The position numbers and the translations under genes were made by a program. From Moanibacter sp965226025 (GTDB lineage: Bacteria; Verrucomicrobiota; Verrucomicrobiia; Opitutales; UBA2987): a DNA stretch of 64,000 nt. Under the pieces are notes generated by a model, which made no database searches, had not been told where the DNA came from, and saw only the letters and a program-made list of their open reading frames with translations. Shown in pieces: positions 42,621 through 52,373 of the stretch; position 1 is the first letter of the stretch; every line of letters starts with the position of its first letter. The DNA lies in the NCBI GenBank assembly GCA_965226025.1, contig CBDDCD010000002.1, positions 248,001 to 312,000 of the forward strand, read 5' to 3'.

Positions 42621-44465
42621 ATGACCCAGCAGACCTACACGGAAAAGAGCGTCCGAACGCTCGACTGGAAAGAACACATCCGTCTTCGGCCGGGAATGTA
42701 TATCGGCAAGCTGGGGGACGGTTCGGCGGCGGATGACGGCATCTATCTTCTGCTCAAGGAAGTGGTCGACAATTCGATCGACGAATTCGTGATGGGGTTC
42801 GGGAAGATCATCGACATCTCTCTGCGAAGCGACGGCGCCTCCGTCAGGGACTATGGCAGGGGGATACCCTTAACCAAGATACATGATTGCGCGGCCGACA
42901 TCTTCACGGGAGCGAAGTACGATTCAGAGGCATTCAAAAAGACGGTCGGACTAAACGGAATCGGCTTGAAGGCGGTCAACGCGCTCTCCTCGGATTTCGA
43001 AATCTCGGCCGTTCGAAACAAAGCGACCCGCAGATTTGCCTTCTCCCGCGGAAAGGTGACGCGGCAGCACAGAGTGAATCAGAAGACCGGCGAGAGCGAC
43101 GGCACCTCAGTATCCTTTCACCCAGATACCGAGGTTTTTGGCGATTTCAAGTTTCGCAAAGAGTACGTCGAGAACATGGTCCGGAACTATGCCTACCTCA
43201 ACCGCGGTCTCACAATCCGATTGAACGGAAAGCGCTTCAAATCCAAAAGCGGTCTCCATGACCTCCTGTCCGAAAATCTGAATGCGGATCCGCTCTATCC
43301 CATTATTCACCTCAATGGGCCCGATGTCGAAATCGCCTTCACCCACGGCGAACAATACGGAGAGGAATACTACTCATTTGTTAACGGGCAACACACCACG
43401 CAAGGGGGCACCCATCAGGCCGCTTTCCGCGAGGCCGTGGCGAAAACGATACGCGAGTTCTACAAGAAGGGCTTCGAAGCGGCGGACATCCGGGCCTCCA
43501 TCATCGCCGCTTTAAGTCTGAGAGTGGAAGAGCCGATATTTGAATCGCAGACCAAGACAAAGTTGGGTTCACAGGAGATGGCGCCCGGCGGAACTACGAT
43601 TCGTGGGTTTCTCAATACCTTCGTCAAGGAGGAGCTCGACAATTTCCTTCACCGCCATCCCGAGACTGCCGACCGGCTCCTGCAAAAAATCCTCGATAGC
43701 GAGAAGGAGCGCAAGGAACTCCGAGGCATTCAGAAGATTGCCCGGGAACGCGCCAGGAAAGCACGCCTCCACAACCGCAAACTGCGAGACTGCAGAGTCC
43801 ACCTTGGCGACAAGGACCGACGCCGGCTCGAATCGACCCTTTTCATCACGGAAGGAAATTCCGCCAGTGGTTCGATCACTAAGGCTCGGGACGTTCAGAC
43901 CCAGGCCGTTTTCAGCTTGAGAGGCAAACCTCTAAATTGCCACGGCCTCTCTCGAAAGGTGGTCTATGAGAATGAGGAATTCAACCTGCTGCAGAATGCG
44001 CTGAACATCGAACAGGCCCTTGATGACTTGCGCTACAATCAAGTAGTCCTCGCCACCGACGCCGACGTCGACGGCATGCACATCCGGCTCCTCCTCATCA
44101 CCTTCTTCCTCCAGTTCTTTCCCGATTTGGTCAAACAGGGGCACCTCTATATCCTGCAGACACCTCTCTTCCGGGTGAGAACCAAGAAGGATACGATCTA
44201 CTGCTTCTCGGAGGAGGAGAAAGGAGTGGCAGTCAAACGACTGGGGGCGAACCCAGAGATCACCCGCTTCAAAGGTCTTGGCGAGATCTCTTCGGATGAG
44301 TTCAAGCATTTTATCGACGACAAGATGCGGCTGGACCCGGTCGTCATCGGGAGGCACACCTCGATCCAGGAGACCCTCGATTTCTACATGGGGAAAAATA
44401 CACCCACCCGTCAGAAGTATATAATCGACAATCTCAAAGTAGACCTGGATCTGCTTTCGGCGTGA
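42621..44465 (+). CDS. parE: DNA topoisomerase IV subunit B-like (type II topoisomerase ATPase subunit)
   Basis: A 614-residue ATPase subunit of a type II topoisomerase. It shows RPGMYIGKLGDGSAADDGIY, the GHKL motif EVVDNSIDEFVMG, the ATP lid with VGLNGIGLKAVNAL, and the Toprim domain with FITEGNSASGSI and TDADVDGMHIRLLLITFF. It ends near GLGEISSDEFKHFI and HTSIQETLDFYMG, as in shorter ParE-type proteins. With the next gene it forms a two-gene operon, eleven bases apart. This is the phylum's second, GyrB-distinct lineage as far as I can judge; whether it acts mainly in decatenation cannot be read here. Confidence 0.9.
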   Translation: MTQQTYTEKSVRTLDWKEHIRLRPGMYIGKLGDGSAADDGIYLLLKEVVDNSIDEFVMGFGKIIDISLRSDGASVRDYGRGIPLTKIHDCAADIFTGAKYDSEAFKKTVGLNGIGLKAVNALSSDFEISAVRNKATRRFAFSRGKVTRQHRVNQKTGESDGTSVSFHPDTEVFGDFKFRKEYVENMVRNYAYLNRGLTIRLNGKRFKSKSGLHDLLSENLNADPLYPIIHLNGPDVEIAFTHGEQYGEEYYSFVNGQHTTQGGTHQAAFREAVAKTIREFYKKGFEAADIRASIIAALSLRVEEPIFESQTKTKLGSQEMAPGGTTIRGFLNTFVKEELDNFLHRHPETADRLLQKILDSEKERKELRGIQKIARERARKARLHNRKLRDCRVHLGDKDRRRLESTLFITEGNSASGSITKARDVQTQAVFSLRGKPLNCHGLSRKVVYENEEFNLLQNALNIEQALDDLRYNQVVLATDADVDGMHIRLLLITFFLQFFPDLVKQGHLYILQTPLFRVRTKKDTIYCFSEEEKGVAVKRLGANPEITRFKGLGEISSDEFKHFIDDKMRLDPVVIGRHTSIQETLDFYMGKNTPTRQKYIIDNLKVDLDLLSA

Positions 44466-44476
44466 TCTGAAAACCA

Positions 44477-46444
44477 ATGCCACGAAAGAAAAAGGAAGCC
44501 CCTGAGACAATCGTTTCCCACGTCGCCGACATGTACAGCGAATGGTTCCTCGATTACGCTTCCTACGTCATCCTGGAACGAGCAGTGCCCAACATCGAGG
44601 ATGGCCTGAAACCGGTTCAACGCCGCATCCTGCACTCCATGCGAGAACTGGAGGATGGTCGCTACAACAAGGTGGCGAACATCGTCGGCAACACCATGAA
44701 ATACCATCCCCACGGTGATTCCGCTATCGCGGATGCGCTGATTCAACTGGGCCAGAAGGAGCTCCTCATCGACTGCCAGGGAAACTGGGGAAATCCCGCC
44801 ACGGGAGATCCCGCTGCTGCATCCCGCTACATTGAAGCGCGCCTCTCCAGATTCGCTCTCGACGTTGTTTTCAATTCTAAGACAACCGTCTGGGCGAATT
44901 CCTATGACGGGCGAAACCGAGAGCCGGTCAACTTTCCCCTGAAGTTTCCACTGCTCCTGGCGCACGGTGCGGAAGGAATCGCGGTCGGCCTCTCGACCAG
45001 GATTCTACCCCACAACTTCAACGAGCTTGTCGATGCCTCAATCGATTCCCTGCGAAGAAAAAAGACGGACATCCTTCCCGATTTCCCCAGTGGAGGTATC
45101 GCCGACTGCAGCGATTATAACGGAGGAATCCGGGGAGGACGGGTTCGCATTCGGGCCAGAATCGAGACCCTCCAAAGAAGAAGATTGGCCATCGTCGAAA
45201 TCCCTTTTGCGACCACAACGACAAGCCTGATCGACTCGATCCTATCCGCCAATGACAAGGGTAAGATCAAAGTCAGCAAGATCGAAGACAACACCGCAGA
45301 AAATGTCGAGATCATGGTCCATCTCCCACCGGGTAGCGATCCTTCCCAGGCGGTTCAAGCGCTTTACGCCTTCACCGACTGTGAAATCTCGATCTCCCCC
45401 AATACCTGCGTTATCGATGGCAGGAAACCCCGCTTTCTCCCCGTTAACGACCTTCTCAAGAGATCCGCCCTCAAGACTAAGGATCTCCTCAAGCAGGAAC
45501 TGGAGATACGGCTCGGAGAGCTTCTCGATAAATGGCATTTCGCCTCTCTTGAGAGGATCTTCGTTGAAAAGAAGGTGTATCGCAAGATTGAGACCAAAGC
45601 GACATGGGAGGCCGTCGTGAAAGCGGTATCGGTTGGGCTCGCCCCCTTCCGTAGAACGCTGAAGAGAAAAATAACGGATGACGATATTCTCCGGCTCCTC
45701 GAGATTCGTATCAAACGTATTTCAAAATACGACTCTCTGAGGGCCGCCGACCAGATCCGGGCGCTCGAAGAAGAGATCACGGAAGTCAGAAAAAACCTCA
45801 AAGGCCTGACTCGATATACAATCCGCTACTTCAAAGAGTTAAAGAAGCAGTTTGGAAAGGGTCGGGAGCGGCGGACCGCCATCGAGACATTTGACAGGAT
45901 CATCGCTTCCAAAGTCGCAGTGGCCGGCGAAACTCTCTTCCTCAATGCCCAGGACGGATTCGCCGGGTTCGGGCTCAAACGCGATCGAGTTATAGAAAAA
46001 TGCTCCCGAATGGACGACATCATCGTTTTTCGGCGCGACGGCACGATGCAGGTTTCACGCGTCGCTGAAAAGTCCTTTGTAGGAAAGAACCCCGCCCACA
46101 TCGCCGTTTTCAAAAAAGACTCGCCGACCGTATACAGCATGATCTATCGAGACGGCAAATCGGGTCGCTCCTATGCCAAGAAGTTTCGCGTTTCCGGAGT
46201 CACCAGGGACAAGCTTTACGAACTCGCCCAGGGAAATCCTGGGACACGTGTCCTCTATTTCGACCACGCCGATAACGGTGAACCAGCCAATACCGTCCAC
46301 CTCCACTTGGACCCGAAATCGAGAGCCCGAAACAAGATTGTCGAATTCGACTTTTCTCAGCTCGCCACCAAGGGCAGAGGCTCCCGCGGCAATACCGTCA
46401 CGCGTCACAAGGTGCAGCGGGTGGCAAGGAATCTATCGCTCTGA
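44477..46444 (+). CDS. parC: DNA topoisomerase IV subunit A-like
   Basis: A 655-residue cleavage subunit that partners the preceding ATPase. It starts the conserved domain at YSEWFLDYASYVILERAVPN, has GLKPVQRRILHSM, HPHGDSAIADAL, and the catalytic tyrosine in ASRYIEARLSRF (Tyr118), which bonds covalently to DNA. The coiled-coil gate (LRAADQIRALEEEITEVRKN) follows near 420-450. The C-terminal region of about 180 residues is shorter than a full six-blade GyrA pinwheel, as in ParC-type proteins, and lacks the GyrA box. It ends in a basic tail (RHKVQRVARNL). Confidence 0.9.
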   Translation: MPRKKKEAPETIVSHVADMYSEWFLDYASYVILERAVPNIEDGLKPVQRRILHSMRELEDGRYNKVANIVGNTMKYHPHGDSAIADALIQLGQKELLIDCQGNWGNPATGDPAAASRYIEARLSRFALDVVFNSKTTVWANSYDGRNREPVNFPLKFPLLLAHGAEGIAVGLSTRILPHNFNELVDASIDSLRRKKTDILPDFPSGGIADCSDYNGGIRGGRVRIRARIETLQRRRLAIVEIPFATTTTSLIDSILSANDKGKIKVSKIEDNTAENVEIMVHLPPGSDPSQAVQALYAFTDCEISISPNTCVIDGRKPRFLPVNDLLKRSALKTKDLLKQELEIRLGELLDKWHFASLERIFVEKKVYRKIETKATWEAVVKAVSVGLAPFRRTLKRKITDDDILRLLEIRIKRISKYDSLRAADQIRALEEEITEVRKNLKGLTRYTIRYFKELKKQFGKGRERRTAIETFDRIIASKVAVAGETLFLNAQDGFAGFGLKRDRVIEKCSRMDDIIVFRRDGTMQVSRVAEKSFVGKNPAHIAVFKKDSPTVYSMIYRDGKSGRSYAKKFRVSGVTRDKLYELAQGNPGTRVLYFDHADNGEPANTVHLHLDPKSRARNKIVEFDFSQLATKGRGSRGNTVTRHKVQRVARNLSL

Positions 46445-46496
46445 AACGTGCCGAAATCTACCTTCCTCACCTCGCGTCCTGAATCCCGTGGATCTT

Positions 46497-46531
46497 GCCA
46501 AGCGAAACGCCAGACAGATTCCTAGCCTGTC
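46497..46531. repeat. Partial copy of the dispersed palindromic repeat
   Basis: TTGCC-AA-GCGAAACG followed by CCAGACAGATTCCTAG matches the second half of copy A, including the end GACAGATTCCTAG. It covers the stop codon of the SnoaL-like gene. The first arm is not recognisable. Confidence 0.45.
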
Positions 46532-46887
46532 TCTACTTCGATCTCGGTGATAAGGCCCGCATCGTTGAAAACGATTCGCTCCTTTCCGCTCCCTGTTGTT
46601 TGTTCGCCCGTTTCCGCGTCGCATGCGTGGCGGATGAATTCGAACTCAATTCCGCCCTTTGGGGAAGGTCGGTATTCGCGGACTTCCCAACGGACATCGC
46701 CATACCGAGCGAAAAAACTCCGCATCATTTCGGTAATTTCCCCCAGGCCTTCAAACGCACCCACGTAGTTCGATCGATAAATCGCTTTCTCATCAAACAT
46801 GCAGAACAACGATTCCAAGTCGTGCCCGTTGGAGAGCTCTACATACTTCCCTGCCAGCTGAATCTCTTTCCGCGCACTCAGAATCAC
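46522..46887 (-). CDS. SnoaL/NTF2-like protein
   Basis: A 121-residue protein with the small alpha-beta cone fold of the SnoaL-like/NTF2 superfamily: an N-terminal helix KEIQLAGKYVELSNGHDLES, then FDEKAIYRSNYVGAFEGLGE, FARYGDVRWEVREYRP and a final strand KERIVFNDAGLITEIEVETG. Such proteins include isomerases, hydrolases and ligand binders; no catalytic set can be assigned. It is cytoplasmic. It lies just downstream of the prepilin gene (17 bases) and may be co-transcribed with it, without an obvious functional link. Confidence 0.75.
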   Translation of the reverse strand: MILSARKEIQLAGKYVELSNGHDLESLFCMFDEKAIYRSNYVGAFEGLGEITEMMRSFFARYGDVRWEVREYRPSPKGGIEFEFIRHACDAETGEQTTGSGKERIVFNDAGLITEIEVETG

Positions 46888-46904
46888 CCGGCCGACAGCT
46901 TCCT

Positions 46905-47372
46905 CTAGTGTTCCAAAATCATTGCGAACCGAGTCGGGCCGAGTTTTTGAAAGAACCCGGAGGAAAGATCTCCGTCATCGAATCTGTCGTCCAGGCGCTG
47001 CATTTGTCCCATACCTAGATTCGAAGAGACCAAGCTGACGCCTGCCATGATCCCGTAGGAGTCGTAATCCCAGTCCCAACTTCCTCCTACAAAAGTCGTC
47101 TCGGTCCATTTGAAAGACCTCAGGTAGTCATCCATGCCCGTTGGAATAACTGACTGAGCGACTTCGTCCGGGTAAGTTCCATTCTCCAATGTAAAGGTTT
47201 GAAAGGCCGATGAAAAGGTGCGCCAATCGTTCGCCAAGCGGGCGTTTTGGGACGACCCGCGCGCCTGAACAACCCCAGGAACGATGATGGTAAGCAGCAA
47301 TCCGATTATGACTACAACCATCATAATCTCGATGAGGGTGAATCCATCCCTTCCCTCGTCCTTTTGATTCAA
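46905..47372 (-). CDS. Type IV pilin-like (pseudopilin) prepilin
   Basis: A 155-residue protein with a class III signal: a short charged leader MNQKDEGRDG cleaved before Phe11, the prepilin motif GFTLIE (Glu at +5), and the hydrophobic helix IMMVVVIIGLLLTIIVPGVV. The prepilin peptidase would cleave after Gly10 and methylate Phe11. The C-terminal head has WTETTFVGGSWDWDYDSYGI, a feature common in Verrucomicrobial type II-like pseudopilins. It is probably part of a pilus or type II-like secretion machine. No assembly gene is next to it; the ExeA-like gene lies 5 kb away. Confidence 0.88.
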   Translation of the reverse strand: MNQKDEGRDGFTLIEIMMVVVIIGLLLTIIVPGVVQARGSSQNARLANDWRTFSSAFQTFTLENGTYPDEVAQSVIPTGMDDYLRSFKWTETTFVGGSWDWDYDSYGIMAGVSLVSSNLGMGQMQRLDDRFDDGDLSSGFFQKLGPTRFAMILEH

Positions 47373-47691
47373 GTGTCTGAGTGTTTAGGCTTCTTCATAC
47401 AGTACAGGTCTCCCTAGAGATCGGTCTCGGCAGAGTAAAGTTAAGGCCCTTGAATGGTGATGAGCCCGATGCATGGCCCGTCTTATTTAGGACGACTCGG
47501 AATCAGAACTCTGCCTGCCCCCCGATAGGTTCCCGAGCATTTATAGTTTGAGAAATCTACTCGATGAGACAGAGCAAGTAAACGCAAATCCGAGTTCACG
47601 GGCGATAGATGCCGCATTTTTACATCCAATTTACGCAATCATTGCCATGGTGTAGGAAATCATCGAGAATTCTGATCAGATCACTAGAAAC
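47373..47691. promoter_or_regulatory. Divergent promoter region of the prepilin gene and queF
   Basis: No gene is supported in these 319 bases. I looked for a preQ1 riboswitch before queF and did not find the C-rich loop and A-rich tail of the known classes. Confidence 0.4.
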
Positions 47692-48105
47692 ATGGCCAGA
47701 AAACGAACCACCGAATCGGATCTCAAGGGACTCTCGGTTCTAGGGAGAAGCACGACCAAGCCGGCCCGCAAACTCGAGACTTTCCCCAATAAGAATCCTG
47801 GGCGAGACTACATCGTAACCCTTGAATCGGATGAGTTTACCTGCCTCTGTCCCGCTACCGGACAGCCGGATTTCGCCCGTATCACGATTCGCTACATCCC
47901 GGACCGGCGGATCGTGGAATCAAAAAGCCTCAAACTCTACTTTTGGAGCTACCGATCCGAAGGTATCTTCCATGAACACCTGGCAAATGCCCTCCTCGAC
48001 GATCTCGTCGAAGCGCTGCGACCGAGGTGGTGCGAAGTCCTCGCCGAATTCAAAGCCAGGGGAGGCATTGGCATAAAGATACGTGCCGAGCACAAGGGAG
48101 AATGA
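47692..48105 (+). CDS. queF: NADPH-dependent 7-cyano-7-deazaguanine reductase
   Basis: QueF reduces preQ0 to preQ1 on the way to queuosine in tRNA. The 137-residue protein is the short, single-domain type. It has the catalytic Cys in FTCLCPATGQPDF (Cys53) and the family motif VESKSLKLYFWSYR, with Glu of ESKSLK that binds the base, then FHEHLANALLDDL. The first 35 residues are basic and variable. The other que genes are not in the window. Confidence 0.96.
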   Translation: MARKRTTESDLKGLSVLGRSTTKPARKLETFPNKNPGRDYIVTLESDEFTCLCPATGQPDFARITIRYIPDRRIVESKSLKLYFWSYRSEGIFHEHLANALLDDLVEALRPRWCEVLAEFKARGGIGIKIRAEHKGE

Positions 48106-48264
48106 TCGGTTTCCTCACTGCCGGGCGCTGATTTTCCATTTACTGAAGTGCGGATTCACCGAAGGTCGATCTCGTCCTCGACCTATTTTGTCTTCTCCGA
48201 CCTCTGCATTTTCATCCTCGATTGATCCGGCTCGCGATAGCGGGACGCGATCTCGCTATGATGT

Positions 48265-50235
48265 TCAACCCGCCCGCCCGCGAGCATCGGCCTCTACCGC
48301 CGATTTGATCGCTTCAATTGTTCGTGCCGCCGCCAATTTTGCATCCGGAAGGGCGGCGGGTTCGCTGACACTCTCATGCCCGAACAGGTAGAACTTTATC
48401 TTCGGTTCGGTACCGCTACCTCGCGCCGCATAAGAATACCCGTTGTCCAATTGAAGGAGAAAGAAGTCCTGCCGGGGAATCCGCTTGCCATCGGCATCCT
48501 CGATTTCATCGACCCCGAAGTCGATGAAATCGCTTACCTTATAGTCACCGATGGAATCGGGCGGATCATCCCGGTAGGAGGCGAGAATCTTTGCCATCTT
48601 GCCGGCTCCGACAGCACCCTCGAATTCGATATTGAGGAGTTCCTCAAGGTAGTAGCCATACTTCAAGTAGATCTCATCGAGAAAGCTGGCGTGTGTCAGA
48701 CCACGGGACTTTAGAAAGGCGAGCAGCTCACAAAACATCAAGGCGGCGGCGTTTCCGTCTTTGTCTCGAACCCTGTCACTTGCCAGATACCCGTAACTCT
48801 CCTCTCCGCCGAAAACATAGAAAGTACTGTACTTCAGGAGAAGCTCGGTGCGTCGCCGGACCTCGCTGGAATCATAATCGATAGCGATTCCCTCCTCCGC
48901 GCGGAGCCGATTGAGAAGCGTTTTTTCATAATCCAGCAGCTTGTCGCCGATGTACTTGAATCCAGTCAGGGTATTGATCACTTTCAGCCCGTGCCTCTCC
49001 GCGATGGAAGCCTGGAGAGGGGTCGTGACGAACGTCTTGATGAGGGCGGCTGAACGAGTGCCCTCAGGCGGCAGAAGTCCCACCTCCTTGAGTTTGCGAA
49101 TTCGATATTCAGCGAGAAGAGACCCGATTACGTTGCCGGTCAGGAGCTCGAAATCGCCCTCCGAATTTCGAACCGCCACTCCCATTCGATCGCAGTCGGG
49201 ATCGGTCCCAATGACCGCATCCGCATCTTCTCGACGGCCCCGCTCGATTCCAAGCTGAAGCGCCTCCCTGTTCTCCGGATTCGGCGAGGTGACGGTGGGG
49301 AATCCCGGATCAAAGACATCCTGTTCGGCTACCGTAATAACCTCCACACCGAAGCGTTTCAGCAGGGGAACGGACACGACCCCCCCTGTCCCATGAATGG
49401 GCGTAAATACGATTCTCGGTGCTGCCGACCGCAGAAGATTCGCATCGATTACATTCTCCTCCAAGGCGCTGAGATAGGCATCATCCAGATCTTTCGGAAG
49501 CGTGACTACGCCATCCAGATTTTTCTCCAGAAAGTCGGGGATTTCCTCCCATTCTATCCGGTTTACTTCTCCGAGGATACCATCCGAGTGTGGCGCTACG
49601 ATCTGACCCCCGTCCGAAAAATACACCTTGTAGCCATTGTCATGGGGCGGGTTGTGACTCGCCGTGATCACCACCCCCGCGGTGGCGCGGAGATAACGGA
49701 CGGTAAAACTCAACTGTGGCGTTGACCTGGCGCCTTCGAAAGCAAGGGCCTGTCCTCCGAGGCGCGACCAAACCGACGCCGCCAACTCACAAAAGTACGG
49801 TGAGAAATGCCTCACGTCGTGAGCAATGACGAGCCTCGGAATTGCGAACGAAGTCGTATGCTCCCGGATAAATCGCTCGCTGTAGCGAAAAAGACCCATA
49901 GTGGCGCGCACAACATTAAAGTCGTTCAAGACTGCGCTTCCCACCGCGGGGTGGTCCGGGGTATTTCCCTCCAAACTTTCGCCCTTTTCCACTTTGGTCA
50001 CGATCCTGCCGATGGTACGGCCACGCATCCCGCCCGTCCCGAATTCGAGATGCTTATAAAATCGATCGTTCAGTTCATCCCAAGCCGCCGCCAAGACCAG
50101 CTCTTCGATACTCTCAATGGCCCACTTTGGGAGCGATTCGAAACTGTACCAATCGAGAAGATTCTCGACCGTGGAATCGAGGAGCAACCCCTTCCTCCCG
50201 GCTTCTTTGACCTTTTCTATAATTGGACCCTTCAA
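48265..50235 (-). CDS. Phosphohexomutase (phosphoglucomutase/phosphomannomutase type)
   Basis: A 656-residue alpha-D-phosphohexomutase that moves a phosphate between C6 and C1 of a hexose. It carries EFGTGGMRGR near residue 65, the phosphoserine loop VVITASHNPPHDNGYKVYFS, the metal loop GTDPDCDRMGVAV, the sugar-binding GGEESYGY and the C-terminal phosphate site RGSGTEPKIKFYLF. It is longer than bacterial PgcA (about 580), with extra residues near 80-100. It lies beside a UDP-sugar pyrophosphorylase on the same strand, so glucose-1-phosphate or GlcNAc-1-phosphate supply for nucleotide sugars is a likely joint role. Confidence 0.92.
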   Translation of the reverse strand: MKGPIIEKVKEAGRKGLLLDSTVENLLDWYSFESLPKWAIESIEELVLAAAWDELNDRFYKHLEFGTGGMRGRTIGRIVTKVEKGESLEGNTPDHPAVGSAVLNDFNVVRATMGLFRYSERFIREHTTSFAIPRLVIAHDVRHFSPYFCELAASVWSRLGGQALAFEGARSTPQLSFTVRYLRATAGVVITASHNPPHDNGYKVYFSDGGQIVAPHSDGILGEVNRIEWEEIPDFLEKNLDGVVTLPKDLDDAYLSALEENVIDANLLRSAAPRIVFTPIHGTGGVVSVPLLKRFGVEVITVAEQDVFDPGFPTVTSPNPENREALQLGIERGRREDADAVIGTDPDCDRMGVAVRNSEGDFELLTGNVIGSLLAEYRIRKLKEVGLLPPEGTRSAALIKTFVTTPLQASIAERHGLKVINTLTGFKYIGDKLLDYEKTLLNRLRAEEGIAIDYDSSEVRRRTELLLKYSTFYVFGGEESYGYLASDRVRDKDGNAAALMFCELLAFLKSRGLTHASFLDEIYLKYGYYLEELLNIEFEGAVGAGKMAKILASYRDDPPDSIGDYKVSDFIDFGVDEIEDADGKRIPRQDFFLLQLDNGYSYAARGSGTEPKIKFYLFGHESVSEPAALPDAKLAAARTIEAIKSAVEADARGRAG

Positions 50236-50275
50236 TTCTCAAGGTCCTTCGAATACGCGCCAGCTCTTGACTTGA

Positions 50276-51706
50276 TCATTCTAAATACGTCCCTTCCCAA
50301 ATCACAGGCTTCCCCTGCATTACCTGCCACTTTTCAACAAAGGACTCCTGGGTGGCTGCGAACAGGGGACTGATCTCGAAACAGATCGAAGGCAGACCAG
50401 TTGAGTCGCAAGGCAGATTTATCCCGGCCCGCCGCAACCATCGTGCCCATTGGCGCAGCTGCTGGGCGCGGCAGGTCTCGGGCGAGTCAGGGCCTTCTGC
50501 ATTTTTAACCGGACTGAATTCCTCACTCCGAAGAGTCTCTACAACGATGGGGTTGGAAGCGAAAGAGATCGCATCGAAGATGAACATCTCAAACTTGACC
50601 GCATTGGGTCCGGTAGACGCAATCTTCCGCCCATCTTCATCAATCACGGATACCTTCTTCCTTGCCTGATGAAAGGGCAGACGAATCTCGGCCTCGCTAC
50701 CACCACCGACCTTCTCCACGAATTCGCGCGACAGCAGATGAATCGCGACACTCCCTGCCCTATGGCTGAGCCGGCCCTTCGCATCGCGAATCGCGGCAAC
50801 GTTTTCAGGCAGATCACTATACTCGATCACACTGAGCCGCCCATCCCTCAGGCAAAAAAGACCTACCTTTTCTTCGGGATCGCTCTTCGTCACCATCTTG
50901 CTGGAGAGCTCCGACCCGTGTTCGATATGAAAGCCGATGAATGCAGGATCGGCCACATTGACGAGCGGGTTGTCGACTTGGAAGTAGCTGATTACCTCAA
51001 TTCCCTGTTGGCGCATCCGGTCGACCGCTCCACTACGCACCAAAGCCCGAAGGGAACCTCCGTGGCCGTCCGGATTCATAGCGATTCGGCCGACCGACTC
51101 GAGCAGTATTCGCCCCTCGAAACTGACCGAAGGCATCTGTCCCTGGACGAATAGAAATACTTCCTCTCCGGAGAGGCCAAAATTCCCATGCTGCTCGAAG
51201 AACTCGGTCGTCTCGTTATGATTCTCTCTGCTTGTCATAATGAACCAAGGGATCTTTGCGCCATAGTACTCCTGCGCCTGCCTGATCTTCTCGGCAAATA
51301 TGGCAAAGAGGGGCTTACCCTTTACCGGCGAGATCCGATAGGTTCCTTTCGGACCATCGAATCCAAAGCGAGTACCCTGACCTCCGGCCACCGTAAAGGC
51401 CGCCACCTTTGAATCGCGCAGTGCCTCTTCCCCCAAAACGCGCGCCCTAGACCAAGCCTCTAGGTCACCTCCGCTCTCAGGGTGAGCAATCGAAGGTGCA
51501 GGCTCAATTTCGGCCATTCCCCCCTCTCCTCCAATGGCGGGTGAAGCGAGACCCGAAGTCAGTCTACCGATCTCCTCTAGATCGATTTCCTTGGCCTGTT
51601 CGATCAGATGCTTCTTCTCATTCGGGTCGAGCCTATCCCAGAATCTGAATACCTGGGCCTGGCCAAAGCGCGCATACCGCTCTCTTAATGCCGCATACTC
51701 ATTCAT
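50276..51706 (-). CDS. UDP-sugar pyrophosphorylase (UDPGP/UAP type)
   Basis: A 476-residue nucleotidyltransferase that makes a UDP-sugar from UTP and a sugar-1-phosphate. The signature VAGGQGTRFGFDGPKGTYRI (near residue 110) is of the eukaryote-like UDPGP family, which includes UDP-GlcNAc pyrophosphorylase; FIMTSRENHNETTEFFEQHG, NPDGHGGSLRAL and YFQVDNPLV follow in the right order. I favour UDP-GlcNAc as the product because of the resemblance to UAP and the bacillosamine cluster nearby, but UDP-glucose is possible. The start at 51706 (MNEYAALRERYARFG) fits better than one seven codons upstream. It lies 40 bases ahead of the phosphohexomutase gene. Confidence 0.9.
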   Translation of the reverse strand: MNEYAALRERYARFGQAQVFRFWDRLDPNEKKHLIEQAKEIDLEEIGRLTSGLASPAIGGEGGMAEIEPAPSIAHPESGGDLEAWSRARVLGEEALRDSKVAAFTVAGGQGTRFGFDGPKGTYRISPVKGKPLFAIFAEKIRQAQEYYGAKIPWFIMTSRENHNETTEFFEQHGNFGLSGEEVFLFVQGQMPSVSFEGRILLESVGRIAMNPDGHGGSLRALVRSGAVDRMRQQGIEVISYFQVDNPLVNVADPAFIGFHIEHGSELSSKMVTKSDPEEKVGLFCLRDGRLSVIEYSDLPENVAAIRDAKGRLSHRAGSVAIHLLSREFVEKVGGGSEAEIRLPFHQARKKVSVIDEDGRKIASTGPNAVKFEMFIFDAISFASNPIVVETLRSEEFSPVKNAEGPDSPETCRAQQLRQWARWLRRAGINLPCDSTGLPSICFEISPLFAATQESFVEKWQVMQGKPVIWEGTYLE

Positions 51707-51824
51707 CCCCCGGTGGCGCTCCCACATACAGGAACGTATTTACGTGATCGAGTACCTAGGAAACCGCTTGAAATGATGGGGGCATCTCCTACGCGCCGCG
51801 GCAGAAGACCTGCCTCCTCTGTCC

Positions 51825-52118
51825 TCATTCCGACTCGAAATGAAATATATACTCGTTGCTTCGCGCGTAGCCTAACCGCATTCGAATCACCCTCTCCAGA
51901 TACCTGGGGCTGGACCGCAGACGGCCAAGGTGTTCCGCTTTGCTCTTCACTTCCTCCCGGGCAACTGCTATCTTCTCTTCAAAAATGCGTTCGCGTTCGA
52001 AAAACCTCCCGTACTCTCGATTGGTTCTCACGATAACCACTGCCGAATAGGTCGAGACCGCAAGCAGCAAACAGACGAGGGAAGTGTTAACGATATCGGA
52101 TAGGGTGAGAAACTTCAT
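51825..52118 (-). CDS. FtsB/DivIC-like septum protein
   Basis: A 97-residue single-pass membrane protein: a short N-terminus, a membrane helix LVCLLLAVSTYSAVVIV (about residues 14-30), and a coiled coil EKIAVAREEVKSKAEHLGRL followed by the SSPRYLERVIRMRLGYAR region typical of FtsB/DivIC proteins, which link the divisome on the periplasmic side. I chose the ATG at 52118, which begins MKFLTLSDIV; the open stretch upstream to 52160 lacks a good site. Small size makes the call moderate. It lies upstream of the pyrophosphorylase gene on the same strand. Confidence 0.75.
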   Translation of the reverse strand: MKFLTLSDIVNTSLVCLLLAVSTYSAVVIVRTNREYGRFFERERIFEEKIAVAREEVKSKAEHLGRLRSSPRYLERVIRMRLGYARSNEYIFHFESE

Positions 52119-52373
52119 GGCTCTTTCGCGCTCGAGGGCGGCGGCGCTATGCCCCCACAACCACCTAACCTAGACAGCAAAGGGAGATTTGAAAAGAGAA
52201 AAATCTCCTTTCAGAAATTCATAAAAGTTTTGCTATGAATGAGTAGTGGTTCCAATCTGCTCTCGATTAATCAATTCGGATCCGCCTCCAATAGTATCTC
52301 TTCCCAACGAATTGGGAATCATGCCCGATGCCGCTAGCGATCTTCGGGATCTGTAAAACGAAGAGCTGCCTCA

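Noticed and set aside
47600..47691. preQ1 riboswitch before queF
   Set aside because: The upstream sequence lacks the C-rich loop and A-rich 3' tail of the known preQ1 classes.
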